A stretch of DNA of 64,000 nucleotides from Phyllostachys edulis (GCA_036346405.1 CM070562.1:111326412-111390411), one strand, 5' to 3'. Positions 44,862-56,810 are shown, counted from the stretch's first letter. Translations and numbers: made by a program. Notes: generated by a model from the letters alone, not told the origin.

Positions 44862-47365
44862 ATGGCCCCCAAGAAGGCCGCACCCAACGTTTCAGTGGCC
44901 AAAGTAGCAGCAGCGGCCGCAGCACCAAACACCCCGAGGGCCAAGCGGAGCAAGACTTCCGCGGACGCAGCAGTCGCTGCACGGACCATGGAAGAAGAAG
45001 CAAACAACTCCACCCATGGTGACATTGCGGGGCGCTCGCCATCAAGCATCCTCCCCGACAACCAACTCTCGGGCCCACCCCCGGGAGTTGCGGGGGTGAC
45101 CCGAGAGGCCTATGAGGTCCTGCAGCAAGAGTTGGCCAACCTCCGCCGGGAGATGCTCAGCCTACGGCAGTCCGCCGGGGGAGCCTCACCGTCCCAGCGC
45201 CTACATCGGCCCCCCCGGCGGCGGTGATCGACGCGCAGCTGACCCCGCTGCTCCAAGGGGACCCCAACTCATCGTTAAGCGCTGGGCTCGAAGCAACGTG
45301 TTGGCCAAAAGATTTCAAAATGCCAAATATGACACCCTTCGAAGGCTGCACCGACCCCGCGGAGTTCCTCCGGGTCTATGAAACAACAATAGAGGCCGTG
45401 GGTGGGGACGACACGACGAAGGCGAAGAGTATCTCGCTCGCCCTCAAAGGGGTTGCCCTCACATGGTTCTTCACCATCCCCCCCAGTCTGTCTACGCATG
45501 GGAGCAGCTACAGGACCTGGTACGCAACAATTTTCAGGGGAACTACATCGAGCCGAAGGACGCGAGGCACTTGTTTGCAATCAAGCAGGCCTCAGGCAAG
45601 TCCCTCCGCAGTTTCTTTAAGAAATTTGCGGAGGTCAAATGCCAGGTCAAGGGCATCAACGAGACAACTATCATCAACGTGGCAACCTGTGGACTGCAAA
45701 AGGGCCCGTTATCAGAAAAGCTGGCCCACAAGCCCGTCTTCACTGTCGCGGAGCTCTTCGACAAAATGGAGGAATACGCCCGAGCGGAGGGGGACAGCAA
45801 CCGAAGGGTGGAAGGGGCAGTCGCCACCACACCCGCAAAACCACCCAGCGAGCCAGAGCAGGCCACACCCTCCGCCACGACACCCTCTGCCACAGCAGCC
45901 CCCACCGCGGCAACCAACCCAAAATCGCGGGGGAATTTTTGCCAAAAAGGCCGCGGCGTCTATCATATAGATGCAGGCCAGGACCCCGGAGGAGCGAAGC
46001 ATGGCGGCCGAGGAGGCCGCGGCAGGGGCAGAGGCCGTGGGCGTCGCGGCGGGCGCCAGCCAGACATCCTCAACGACGCCGAAAGCATAACGTCATACTG
46101 CGACCTCCACAGTGAATGCTCGCACACAACCGCGGACTGCCGCACTATCGCGGCCATACACGACTACATGAATCGCCGCCAGCAGCCGGCCGAACGCAAA
46201 GACGCCAGGGGTGCGGGCAACCAACTGCCCGCCCCACCGCCAAGGCCGCGCATCGAGGGGGGCCATGGCGAGCCACGCCAGCGGATCATAAATATGATCA
46301 CGGGAGGATTTTCGCTCCGCTTAGCGTCTAAAAGATAGCGGCGCACCTACGCACGCCAAATCCACCACGTTGCGGCGTGGCCTGCATGCAGACCGCCCCG
46401 ATACGCCGAGGTGCCCATCACCTTCGGCCCCGAGGATGCCAGGGGCATCCACTTCCCTCACCAGGACCCCCTCGTCATCTCCGCCACCATGGCGGATTTC
46501 GAGGTCAGGCGCATCCTCGTGGATGGGAGAAGCTCCGCGGACCTCCTGTTCGCGGACGCTTTCGACAAAATGATGATCCCAAGAGACCGCCTGTCACCCC
46601 CACGCATACCCCTCGTAGGCTTCGGGGGAAAACCGGTGACGGCATTGGGTCAGATCGACCTGGCTGTCACATTTAGCGACGGCTCTGCGTCCCGCACAGA
46701 AACCGTCACCTTCGACGTGGTTCACATGCCATACCAGTACAACGCCATCTTGGGCTGAGCCACATTAAACGCCTTCGGCGCAGTCGCCCACCACAACTAC
46801 ATATGCATGAAGATCCTCACACCGGAAGGCGTCATTACCGTCTTGGGCGATCAGGGCCCGCGTGAGGCCGAGCTTGGGGCCGATCCTACCACCCGCCATG
46901 TCCACACAAAGGAGGCCACCAGCGCCCGCCAAGAACCTGGCAAAGTGGGCCCCGAGGGCTGTGCCGAGGGCAACATGCGAGGGTTCCTTTGAGGGACGCG
47001 TCCCCGGAGAAGACAATCACCCTAAGGGTACATCTCCTAACAGAAGAACACAACGCCATCCTGGAGGTGCTCCGCAACAATTCAGACATCTTCGCATGGA
47101 GTCTGGAGGACATACCGGGCGTGACGCGCGAGCACCGCCTCGCCCTCCGAAGTGATGCAACCCTCAAGAAGTAGAAGCTGTGCCGCATGACGCCGGAGCG
47201 CCTAGAAGCAACAAAGGCAAAGATAACCAAGCTACTAAAGGCTGGGGTCATTAGAGAAGTGAAGCACTCGGAGTGGCTAGCCAACCTTGTCCTGGTCCAG
47301 AAAAGCACGGGCAAATGGCGCATGTGTGTTGACTTCACCGACCTCAACAAGGCGTCTCCGCACCA
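44862..47365 (+). pseudogene. Gypsy gag-protease-RT (N-terminal part), broken
   Basis: Gag opens at 44862 (MAPKKAAPNVSV) with an Ala-rich region and a coiled-coil-like stretch. It continues after frameshifts near 45226 and 45470 (capsid: WEQLQDLVRNNFQGNY, FFKKFAEVK) and ends with a Gly/Arg-rich region and CDLHSECSHTTADC. Protease is at about 46411-46758, with RILVDGRSSADLLF where the active site is usually D-G-G/S-S. An in-frame TGA (46756-46758) follows NAILG. After another stop at 47172-47174, reverse transcriptase starts (KLLKAGVIREV, WRMCVDFTDLNKA) and is cut off by the deletion. Not functional. Confidence 0.88.
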
Positions 47366-47524
47366 TCCAAGAAATGGAGCCGCCCCTATCATTTTGGGGG
47401 GGACATTTCTGACAATCAATGCAAGTACACTTCCAGCTAGAATCCCGCTCTTGGGACCCTTCAGCCCCTCGCTTAGAAGCCAAGGGTCACCCTCACTTTA
47501 CTGTCTGGTCTTTTTACTACGACA

Positions 47525-48238
47525 CCAGCTTTTATGGAAAGCTAATAACTAGTTTCACAAACCAAGGTTAGAAAGCACCAGGGGAAACCAGCTAGCTAAG
47601 AAACCAAACTTGTAAATTTTCAAACTAAGAAACCAAACTTGTAAATTTTCAAAAAAAAAAACAAAATCAAAACTATTTTCAAACTTCTACTACAACGTTA
47701 TTCCCATGAAAAAAAGAGACAATCGCTGATAGTAGTGTATATCCTGTTATAGCTTGCAAGGGGCATCGTATCATCACCTTTTGAACATCAATCAGGAAAA
47801 CATTTCAAATCTCATGAAGACATGCTTGCAAAGAACTTGAAGCAGAATGAATATCGCTTTGCAAGACCAGCTGAGCAATAACAAGTTTCTAGTGCAGTTT
47901 TACACTTTTACTTCATCTATCAGCTGATCTGACGCATGACATACTGAACTTTGTTGCATGTGTCTTGCTGTAACCATGTCACTCAATTTGGGCCACATCA
48001 AGATTGAGTTCACTAGGTCAGCAAGATTATACTTCCACATAACCAGTGGTGTCATTACGAAGATTTGCAAGAAGTGCTATTATTTAGTGCTAATCATCAA
48101 CGCAGACTTCTCCACTATACCTCTAGGATCAGAACACTGATAAAAAGTTCAGTACAAGTTAATTTCCCTTTTCCATTCTAGCTCTCGCGAGCGCGCACTT
48201 CCATCAGTTGAGATCGAAGCAAAATGGATTCGTACGTT
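47525..48238. other. Intergenic DNA and probable LBD 3' UTR
   Basis: AT-rich, with a short direct repeat of GAAACCAAACTTGTAAATTT near 47605-47650. The last part probably contains the 3' untranslated region of the LBD gene. No other feature seen. Confidence 0.45.
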
Positions 48239-49128
48239 CTACAGAGAGCAGTTTGAGCTTCTCATCATAGCCTGTGCCAGGTACTGGAGCTCCCCGGGAT
48301 CCGCCTTGCTGCAATGCTGCATGGAGACGTCGTCCTTGAAGCCCATGATCTCCGGAAGAAGCGCGCCACCGGCGAAGCAGTCGGTGCGGTCGTCGAGGGG
48401 CCTTCTTGCGTTGCATGCCATGTCCTGCCGGAGTAGGGCGCTGATGCTGTTGTTCGGCCACTGGTGGTGGCTCACCGGCGAGTGCGAGCTGCTCTGGATG
48501 CCGCAGGCTAGCTGTGCCTTGGCCTGCATCAGCTGCGCTTGCAGGATTGCTACCTGTAAAATCATCCAAGAATCAGAAAAAAAAAATCAACTCAAAGCCA
48601 ACACATTGCTTAAGTACCCCAAACATCATATAATTAAACATGAATCTCAAAGAACTCATATACTGATAAGTGATAAGCCAGTATGCATTTGACAAATCGC
48701 AGTAACATCGATAGTGCGATGTTACTGTACATTGTGCTGTAACTGAAACATGAGCAATGAGGTGCAAGAAGAGCATGCATGCATGGAAGAAGTGTTTGAT
48801 GATATTAATCACTGACCTGCTGCTGCAGCGCGAAGATCTGCGCGACGCATCCGTAGACGGGGTCGCGGATCCTGGCCTGCGCCTCGTAGGTGATGGTGAC
48901 GACGGCCTCGCAGCGGTCGGCGACGGGGAGGTGGGAGAGCAGCTTGGAGGCGTTGCTGGCGCCGAACACCTTGTGGATGGCGGCGAAGCGCGCCGCGCCC
49001 TGGTCGGAGCTGAAGTAGGGCGCGAACAAGCACTCCGGCACGCATCGCCGCCGAAGGAACTTGCACGCACCACACGGCGACCCGGCGCCTGTCCCGGCGG
49101 CGCCAGCAGCAGCAGCAGTACCAGCCAT
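48239..49128 (-). CDS. LBD (LOB-domain) transcription factor, class I
   Basis: Two exons, complement(join(48239..48553, 48817..49128)), give 208 residues. Donor CAGCAG|GTCAGT and acceptor TTTACAG|GTAGCA join in frame after FALQQQ. The LOB domain is complete. The DNA-binding C block is C-X2-C-X6-C-X3-C (CGACKFLRRRCVPEC, residues about 19-33). The GAS block is FAAIHKVFGASN, followed by the DRCEAVVTITYEAQARIRDP region. A leucine-zipper-like coil (VAILQAQLMQAKAQL) starts exon 2. The variable C-terminus is Gln/Ser-rich and ends MMRSSNCSL. LBD proteins are plant-specific nuclear factors in organ boundary, lateral or crown root and vascular development. The domain resembles the LBD16/18/29/30 group; this grouping is from memory. 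An intron right after the LOB domain is typical. It is intact despite dense transposons around it. Confidence 0.95.
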
Positions 49129-49254
49129 GTCGATCTTGCCACCAGGCCGGACAAGAAGAAGAAAGACACTACTCCTCCAACTACGTACAACTAGTAGTAG
49201 TCTACTATACTACTAGCTAGCTAGTACCGGCCGGTGCAACTTTGGATGAGATGG

Positions 49255-49261
49255 ATTTATA
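49255..49261 (-). promoter_or_regulatory. TATA box of the LBD gene
   Basis: TATAAAT on the minus strand lies about 130 bp upstream of the LBD start codon, in the context CTATCTATAAATCC. The distance fits a 5' leader of about 100 bp. Confidence 0.65.
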
Positions 49262-50471
49262 GATAGCTCAGCTGGTGAAGGAGGAGGAGAGGAGTTGCAG
49301 ACAAGTAGAGCAGGGTGTCTGGTTCGAAGGGAGCGAACGTGTCAGTGCTTCGTCGAATAGAAGGACCCGTCTTTGCTTAGCTTATGGCACCCCACCTGCA
49401 GCTTAGAATATACTGCTACTAGTTCGTGCATGGGATGACCATGTGATTTGTATAATGTTTGGCTTTTTTTTTGGTCATGGAGTAGAAGGATATACACTAG
49501 TCAGTTGCAATCATGGAAAAATCTATGGCCCAAATTTCGCCGGTTACGGTTACCGGTGTTATCGGTGGGTCCGATAAATTTTTATACCGATATTCAAATT
49601 TTAATTCAAAATTTTTGTCTAAAATTTTGTCGAAATATCAGGTAATCGATTCTATCCACCGATAAAGTTTTCCCTTGTAGCAATTGCACAGGTACGCTAG
49701 CTGAGACTGAGAGTGAGGTATCGATCAATCTTGGTAGATTGAAAAATTAATTCAGATGAGTTGTGCACGTACTACGTACTGGTAGCATAAACAAAGCATT
49801 TCCCGCCGAACGGCCGCACTATGCAATTGCATGGTCGATGATTCGTCTCTCTCCGCCACCTGCAGCTGGATTCATTCTATCGGACACGAGTAAAAGTTCA
49901 AACCGACCTTGAAATATTTATTTTGCGTTAATTTTGATAAATATAGAAGAATTTGTTGCCAAAATTTATTTTTAAAAATATCGGCTGATAAAATCCAAAA
50001 TTTGATTTGAAATTTTCGGCCGGTTACCCCAACCCTGAGCGAAGCCTTCACTCCAGCTTGAAGGGTACAAAGAGTCAAATAAGTACCTCACGAATTTGCC
50101 ATCCTAATCAAAATGCTGCTGCACAAACCGAAATATATTTCAGATGCTTACAAGCAGTGAATCATGGAGGTGCATCCATCCAAATGGGAGGTTCTACATT
50201 CTGTGACAGGATCACAACCCAGATGAGATCATAATAATGGAGATGGTAAACACTCATACAGGAATATCAAAGAAGAAATCGCACGCTTGCCATCGAAGCA
50301 TTGCATCATCCATGTTAGGCACACCCTACACAGAAGTCCATGGACCCCAACACCTCAGACGAACGCCGTCGTTGTGGAATCAATCGCCCACACCTTGGCA
50401 GTTTTTCCAGGTGAACGATCGCGCGTCATCAGACCACCAGGGAGAGACGGTTTACGCAGAAGCTTGCCGAC
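49262..50471. other. Intergenic DNA with degenerate repeat pieces
   Basis: Contains two similar segments around a CCGGTTAC motif (about 49535-49570 and 50012-50035) and AT-rich stretches, suggestive of an old MITE or other repeat. No clear ends. No gene recognised. Confidence 0.35.
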
Positions 50472-50561
50472 TTAACCGAGCCACTGTGTGGCACGCCGTT
50501 CGCCCCCACCGCCTACAGCGTGCCAAACGCTGATCTTCTCGTGGGAGTACTTCTCCTGGAG

Positions 50562-51629
50562 CAGTGGCGTAGCTAGGATTTGTAGCTATGGTGGTCCATT
50601 GTCTAAATTTTTTTTTGACCGCTATAAATATAACATGTCCATACACAAGTATATAAATTACAAAACACAATTAAGAAAAAAAAATGACGCACAGAGTTCA
50701 TAAAATAGATGAGTATAACTTTCTTAACATAGAATTAAAAATTTAAAATATTACGTACCCATAATAGTTGAAGAACAATATGTCACTACTTCTTCTTCTT
50801 CTTCTTGTCAGGCCTGCGCCTTCTAATAGCCATGAAAGTGTTGATGATTTCTTCTTCACTCAGTTGTAAGAAGATATCCCGCTCAATAAAAGTCAATAGA
50901 CAATCATCCAGAAGGCTATCACCCATCTTATTTCTCAACTTATTCTTGATAAAGGTCATTGCAGAAAATATTCTTGATAAATTTGGTCTTCTGGAACAGC
51001 TGCAGGCACAGAAGGAGATGGAGAAGATGCCTTCTTCTTTGCTTCATATTTCTGAAAAAGAGAGGCAATATCACCACTCCTCTTCATGTTTCAACAATTC
51101 TGCAAGAGAATTATATAATGAATCAGTATATCAAACCAATAATCCAATACTGCAAAGATCATATATTGAAATAAAAAATTCAGAGTTGCACTTGCACAAA
51201 AAAATCAGTTTAGCATTGCATACCCAATGGCTTGTGCAGATTGTCAGATCGCGAGAATCTGATCTTAGTGCAATTTTGCGAAGCGGCATTTCTAATAGTA
51301 TTTTAACAGCAGTACATACATGTACTCGAGACAGACTACACTCTCACGCATGCACCGGAAATTCCCTAGGCCCTAGCGATGCATTTTGGCAACTAATTGC
51401 ACATGCATATATGCTTTGGACTCATGATGGAAAGTGGAATTAAGCGAGAGTCTCTGATTGCACGGCGCCACTGTGAGGAGGATGGCGAGACGAGTAACCA
51501 GGAAGGGAGGCGCGGCGCTCACCTGTGACTTGTGAGGAGGATGGCGAGGACCAGAACCTATGGGCCTTGGTTGGGCCGAGCGCAGGGTGGTCCGCGGCCC
51601 ACAGGGACCACCCTGTAGCTCCGCCACTG
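50562..51629 (-). mobile_element. hAT element in the last exon of the 50472-54370 pseudogene
   Basis: Ends CAGTGGCGTAGCTAGG (left) and reverse complement CAGTGGCGGAGCTACA (right) form terminal inverted repeats. The 8-bp duplication TCCTGGAG is perfect (50554-50561 and 51630-51637). At 1068 bp it is an internally deleted derivative that keeps the C-terminus of a transposase. Confidence 0.93.
50805..50990 (-). pseudogene. C-terminal fragment of a ZMYM1-like hAT transposase
   Basis: On the minus strand an open stretch reads FSAMTFIKNKLRNKMGDSLL, DDCLLTFIERDIF and INTFMAIRRRRPDK. This is the end of the dimerisation region of the hAT transposase group related to zinc-finger MYM-type protein 1 (RNRMGDSLLDDCL-type motif). 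The catalytic core and zinc finger are missing, so the element depends on other copies for movement. Confidence 0.8.
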
Positions 51630-53421
51630 TCCTGGAGGTACTCAAAAGCGTTCACATCAAGCTTCCCGCTAACCGACTTGCCCTGCTTGCGTCGGATCTG
51701 CTGCTCTTTGATTGAATTCCACAGCTTCTCGATGGCGTCCCTCTGCTGCTTCGTGAACTGGTTCACGTTGTCGTAAGCATGCTTGGCAAAGATGTCGATG
51801 GCAGTCTGCGCCCTGACAAGCAAGAGAGAATTTAGCACAACGAACTGCAGTATATGGTTAGCAACACATGGCGTTTTGTCAGATAACTCACCATGGTATC
51901 CTATAGCGCCGAGCAGCTATTTCTAGACATTTCAGAAGGGCCTCTCGCTGTGACTTCAGAAATCTCTTTGATTCCTCCTCATCTGCTTTTCTGTTCAGAG
52001 CTGCTACCGCTTTCTCTCAAGCCCTTTCGGATTTCTTCGACTTGTGCTCAAGGAGATCATCTAAACCAAAAGGATCAGAGGATTCTTCTCTTGAGTTGGA
52101 GGCATGCACGTTATCATCTGCTTTATTATCTGTGGTGCCAGATTTGCTTTCAGCAACTGCAAGTGCTGCTGCTTCATTGTTATCATCATCCACTGTCGCC
52201 ACTGGCAGGGCTGAGATGGCATCTTTGATCTTCCCTACAGCCTTTGAGAACTACAAAATAAAAGCAAGTGCATTAGTCAACACACACAGGCCAGTATTAC
52301 ATTGTGCCATCGGACATTCAGATAATGAAATTTCATAAGGAACAATCAGGACATGCAAGTAGACTGGTTACAGCAGCCGTGCAAGTGCAATACAAATTTC
52401 ATACTTGGATTGAGAAAATAAGCAACATGGGCAATTCACCACAATACACTCACCACAAAACTGTCATCAGTAAAAAGATCATTAGCCACCACCGCATGCA
52501 GCACCCATATATCAAACTGAATTTTCTGCTATTGGTTGAAACACTGCATCAACCACAAGTTGTAAGTACATGTTACAATAGTTTAACAGAACTGCACAGA
52601 AAGGAAGAAAGCTGAGACTTTTTCAACTATTTGTTTAAAAAAAACAGCAGAAACTTCACCTCTGTTACACCCTGAGCGGCATTAAACAATGCCTGGTAAT
52701 CTGCATGTACAGAAGGCTCATTACAAGCTCCTGGTGAAGACATGCAAGCCTCTAATATAGCAAAGAAGTGACCGATTGTCCCTGGCTTGACACTTCAAGC
52801 CTCAATAAGCTGCAGAGCTAGTTTTGATGCCTTGCTGAATTTTGAAGGATTCCCTATGTGTGAAGTTATCTTCTGCATAGCTTCAGTGATTTGCATTTCT
52901 GATGCATCAACAGTAGTTCTGAACCGAAGACGCTTCTCAGGAGCTGCAAAGAAAATATTCATCTTAGAACATGACCACGTGGCAGGTAAAAGAGCTCTGT
53001 AATTGCTAGCAGCATTTGGTGAGGAGAACATAGTAGAAAGGTTACTTGTAAACTATCAGGAAAACATGTTGAAAAATAGCTGGATCAACCAGAACCTTGA
53101 GACAAATGGAGATATAATTTCATTGTTACTTTCACCCATATATCTTGCCATGGGCACAGAACTAGACATTCAGCTGACAGAACTCTGATATAAGACAAGA
53201 TGGCTGAGTCATTTATAGTTTCACCTATGAGGGTTAAGAGTAACCTAATACCAGGCTGCCAGCCATAGTGGTCACTGGTCAACAATCAGATTTTGCGAAT
53301 ACATCCAGCACTAATAACTAGTGAAAATGGATCATTACCTTCTTGCAAACAACGCACATAAAATTCCAGTGAACAAAGTTGCTACTTGGTACCTGGCAAT
53401 AATTTTACCAGGATCAGAGAA

Positions 53422-53540
53422 CTGAGTAGTAGCTCAGTTGGCAAGGGGGGACGTCGGGCCCTCGTCCACCCGCGTTCGAGCGCTGCTCGGCGCGCGTGCT
53501 CATTCTTCTTTAATGCAGCCAGAGATCATGGCCACTAAAA
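53422..53540 (+). mobile_element. tRNA-derived SINE
   Basis: The head has an A box TAGCTCAGTTGG (53430-53441) and a B-box-like GCGTTCGAGCG (53472-53482) at tRNA-like spacing. A body and T-rich tail follow, as in grass SINEs. The sequence cannot fold as a complete tRNA. It sits in intron 1 of the 50472-54370 pseudogene, opposite to the gene's direction. Confidence 0.7.
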
Positions 53541-54509
53541 AAACCAGGATCCACTATAGTCCCAATTGAGTTACTTCAAGGTGGAGAGGCAGACCCTGGA
53601 AGTAAGCTGAAAAAGATTCTGACAGGGACCTCTAACACTCATCTAAACCAGGTTCAGAACTTCAGATTCCCATCTTCGTTACGACTGAGCTAATTTAGCA
53701 CCTTTTAGAGCCAGATTCTGTTGCTTTTCAAGTTTGCCACTACTGTTAAACCTATTCATATAAAAGAGGAGGTCATTACTATTTGAGTTTTCCGTAAGCC
53801 CTAGTGTAAAGAGTTCCGCAGCAGGTTCAAGTAGTTTGCTCAAATAGGCTATTCTAGAAACACTTTTTTCTGCCCTCATTGAGCACATTCTAGGATATGG
53901 GAAACGGGAAACCCTAACCCCCACCTAAAAATCCCCTCCTACTAACAAAGCTCGCACCGCGATCTCCACACCAAATTCTGCAATCAAGCCACGACACTCT
54001 AGCGCCGCACCGCCAACAACGAGTCAGCGCTAAAATCTACAGCAACACCATCTAATGGACTAGAAGAGTTCATTTGAGTAGGGGTTCCAAGCAGAGCAGC
54101 AACCAATTGGAAAGGATTAGAGAGTGGTGGATCAGATAGCTCACCACGGCCTTCGGCTGCGGCCTCCGCGGGGTTGTGGCAGTGACGGCGGCGGCGGGTG
54201 GTGAGGAGGAGGGCTTGTCCTGCTTGAGGGCGCTCTTCAGCGCAGGCCGCCTCAGTAGCTGCGGCGCCGGCGGAGGCGGCGACGGGGAGGCTGCTCGGTC
54301 TCCGCCGCCGGCCGGGGCGGCGGCGGGCCGCGGGCGGAGGCAAGCCTTCGAAGAGGTCGTCGGAAGCCATGGACGGTGATCGTCTATTGCTCCGGACTGC
54401 TTCTGCTTTGTTTCGCGACGCAACCGGCTGACATGTGGACCATACGCTGCGGGCGGATGCGAATAGAACTGGCCAGATGGGCGTGCCCGCCGGCCGGCAC
54501 ACGACGCGC

Positions 54510-56024
54510 CACTGTAGGCCTACGGCACAGCACGTACTATTTATAGGTCGTGTCTGTCCAGCACGAAAGTCTGTGTCGTGCTTGGGCCGCTACTCTAGCA
54601 CGGTGGACTGATCCTGCACAACACAAACAGTGTCGGGCCGTGCTAGGTACGCAAGACGAGCCCACCAATTTCAAGACGATCCATCCGCTCAGCATGTGCT
54701 GGAGGTCGCAGAGGAGGCGACGTTAAGCTGGAGGAGAGGGAGAGCCCGAGCCCATGAGAGAGGAGAGCGATATAAGCGCGGCCAGCAGAGGGAGAGGAGA
54801 GGAGAGCCAAGACAGAGAGAGGAAGAGGAAGATGAGGCGGCCCGACGCTGAGGAGAGAGCACAAGCAGCACATGGGCGACGGGCCGCAAAGCAGCAGAGG
54901 GAGAGGGAGAGCCAAAGGGGCGGAGAGAGGAGAGGAATAGAGGGAGGGTCGGAGGAGGCGCAAGCGAGCCAGCTGAGTGAGGGGAGGATCGAGGAGGCGA
55001 CGCGTCGAGGCGGCGCGCTGGCGAAGCAGCGACGAGGCGAGGAGAGCGCGGAGGCGGCTCGGCCTTCAGCATCGACGAGGAGGCGAGGAGACGTGGAGGC
55101 AGTGCGACAAGGAGGCGAGGAGGTGGCTCGGCGGTGCGGACGAGAAGGCGGTGCGGCGAGCCGGCGAGAAGGCGACAACGAGGAGGCGACGACGAGGAGG
55201 CTGATCGTCGGGCGGCTTGAGCACTGGACGGAGCGAGCTGTGAAGAAGCGGCGACAAGGTTGTGACCATGCTAGTGCCGCATGTGGCACACGCGAGTAGT
55301 GCAGGGAGAAGAAACAGAATGAGGCAAAGCGAAAGCAAAGGCTAAGCGGGCTCGTGGGCGTGCACGCACGGCTCGGCAATCGACCGTTGGGGCTTTTTTG
55401 CTCTTTTTTGTGACCGTTTTTTTACCGTTTGGGTCTGAAAAATAGCAAACAAATCCTAAATTTTTTTCTTATAAATAGCCTCCATACCCTCCCTCATTCA
55501 GCACCCCTTTATTCTCCACTCTCTCTTTGAAACTGTGTTGTGCAAATTCAAATCCATGTAGAGCTAATTTGGCAAAATTCAAAAAAATTGTGCCAAAATT
55601 AGGAAAATTCAATTTTCGGTTGCAAGTCAGCGAAAGATGAAAGTAGTAATAGTATTTGTTTCGATTTTGTAGTTTTCGTTATAGACAGTCCTTACGACAG
55701 CTTTGCACTTGGTGATTACAGACTTTCATCGGAGGAAATTGCGTCTATGGAGGCGGCTGCGGCTGCCTCAAGCCAACCGGAGGTCTCACCGAAAGAGTAA
55801 GGCGGAGTTCCGTCATCAGGCTCCACGACAACTGGAGCAAAGAGGTCGAGATCATCTACATTGGGAGTGTGGGAGAATTTCGACAGGACAACCAAGCAAG
55901 ACGCAACGGGAAATGAGGTACCATATGCTATTTGTAAAATTTATCGCCATGAATTGTTTGCAAAGTCTACGAGTGGAACAGGGCATTTGCTTAGACATGC
56001 TACAAGATGTCGAGCCAAGCAAGG
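54510..56024 (+). mobile_element. 5' half of a second hAT copy of the 25702-29499 family
   Basis: From about 55380 to 56024 the sequence parallels 26580-27320: the same ACCGTT-rich start, a TATAAATAG(C/G)-containing AT-rich leader, and the BED-finger exon. A GC-rich, purine-rich tract (about 54660-55300) corresponds to the GC-rich part of the first copy. The left end near 54510 is not precise. The copy is cut at 56024 by an LTR; the rest of the transposase would be beyond the window. Confidence 0.7.
55861..56024 (+). pseudogene. hAT transposase N-terminus with BED zinc finger (partial)
   Basis: The frame reads GVWENFDRTTKQDA, then PYAICKIYRHELFAKSTSGT and GHLLRHATRCRAKQG. Cys, Cys, His and Cys of a BED zinc finger (CKIYRHELFA-type, then H...C) can be placed better here than in the 25702 copy. 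It is interrupted after RCRAKQG by the LTR at 56025. Confidence 0.75.
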
Positions 56025-56688
56025 TGTCAGACCCCCGGGCATGGAATACCTGTGGATCTTATGTGTATACACTGCTAGTCTCAGTAATAAAGGCTAGCAC
56101 ACATATTCACAACATTTGGCATCACATTCATACATTCATAATCTAAAGTAAAGCAAAAGGGGCAATCTACTTAAGTTATTACAAACCACGGCCGACCGGC
56201 CAAATAAAAGCAGTCATCAAAGTAAGTAAAGTCGCAGCGGAAAACATAGTAGTAGTGGGAGCAAAAGTCCAGCGGTATGCCCATCTGATCCCTCAGGCAA
56301 CCGACAAGGAAACAAGGCCTAAATAGACCCGTCACCGAACCCCTCGGTGTCAGGTGCAAAGAACTCATCGTCAGGAGTCGGCTCATCTACAAATTCTAAA
56401 CCAACAACAACAGCAAGATTGAGTACTTGTGTACTCAGTAAGACTTTTAGTGTATCACAAAAACATATTAGATGCAAGGCTATCAAATGTATGGCTCTAC
56501 TCTACAAGTTTTTTTTGCTCAAAGCCAAGTTTATTTGCAATAATCAAAAGTAATAATTTGCAACGAAATTTGAAAGAGCAGTTTATGAAAGAGTAAGTAT
56601 AGGACAGTAAGTAAAGTAACTGAACAAGTAACAACAAACACTCACAACCCTACTCGGTTGTAAGAAAAAATATAATTAGGTTTTGCCA

Positions 56689-56810
56689 TAGAAATGGTAC
56701 CGACAAATTCATGTTCAACGATAGAAATGGCATTCCTGTTATAGAAATAGCAAATCAGTCATAGAAATGACAATGCGCTATAGACATAGCAACAAAGCCA
56801 TAGAAATGGC
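56689..56810. repeat. ATAGAAATGG short repeats
   Basis: About six copies of (C/T)ATAGAAATGG or close variants are spaced 18-30 bp apart inside the minus-oriented LTR. Confidence 0.75.

Larger units (their letters stand above)
44150..47524 (+). mobile_element. Internally deleted gypsy LTR retrotransposon
   Basis: The 5' LTR is 44150-44809 (TGTCGTAGGGG...CTACGATA). The primer-binding site TGGCGCCGTCCGTGGGG (44812-44828) follows. Gag, protease and the start of reverse transcriptase come next, then an abrupt junction at about 47365-47380 into the last 145 bp of the 3' LTR (to 47524). Flanking 5-mers CCAAC (44145-44149) and CCAGC (47525-47529) match except one base. Most of pol and most of the 3' LTR are gone. 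Confidence 0.88.
50472..54370 (-). pseudogene. Conserved plant protein of unknown function, disrupted by stops and a hAT
   Basis: Five collinear exons on the minus strand: 54370-54145, 52943-52660, 52543-52454, 52250-51892, and 51812-51630 continuing at 50553-50472 beyond the hAT. All have GT/AG borders and compatible phases. Readable segments include KRLRFRTTVDASEMQITEAM, NPSKFSKASKLALQLIEA, FILEAC-type helices, HAVVANDLFTDDSFV, FSKAVGKIKDAISALPV, SKRFLKSQREALLKCLEI and KEQQIRRKQGKSVSGKLDVN, ending ATQWLG. In-frame stops occur after LIEA (exon 2), after CFNQ (exon 3) and after KKSERA (exon 4). Exon 1 reads best in two frames (MASDDLFEGLPPPAA, then ALKSALKQDKPSSSPP), suggesting small compensating indels. 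I recall similar full-length plant proteins but no assigned function. Helical, charged and probably soluble. Confidence 0.82.

Noticed and set aside
49512..50035. Possible MITE with CCGGTTAC ends
   Set aside because: The two similar ends are in direct, not inverted, orientation and no target duplication was found.
53422..53500. Possible tRNA gene
   Set aside because: A and B boxes are present, but acceptor and anticodon stems do not pair, and the downstream body fits a SINE.
54754..55379. 181- and 218-residue frames on opposite strands
   Set aside because: They lie in a purine-rich low-complexity tract of the hAT copy with no domain signatures.
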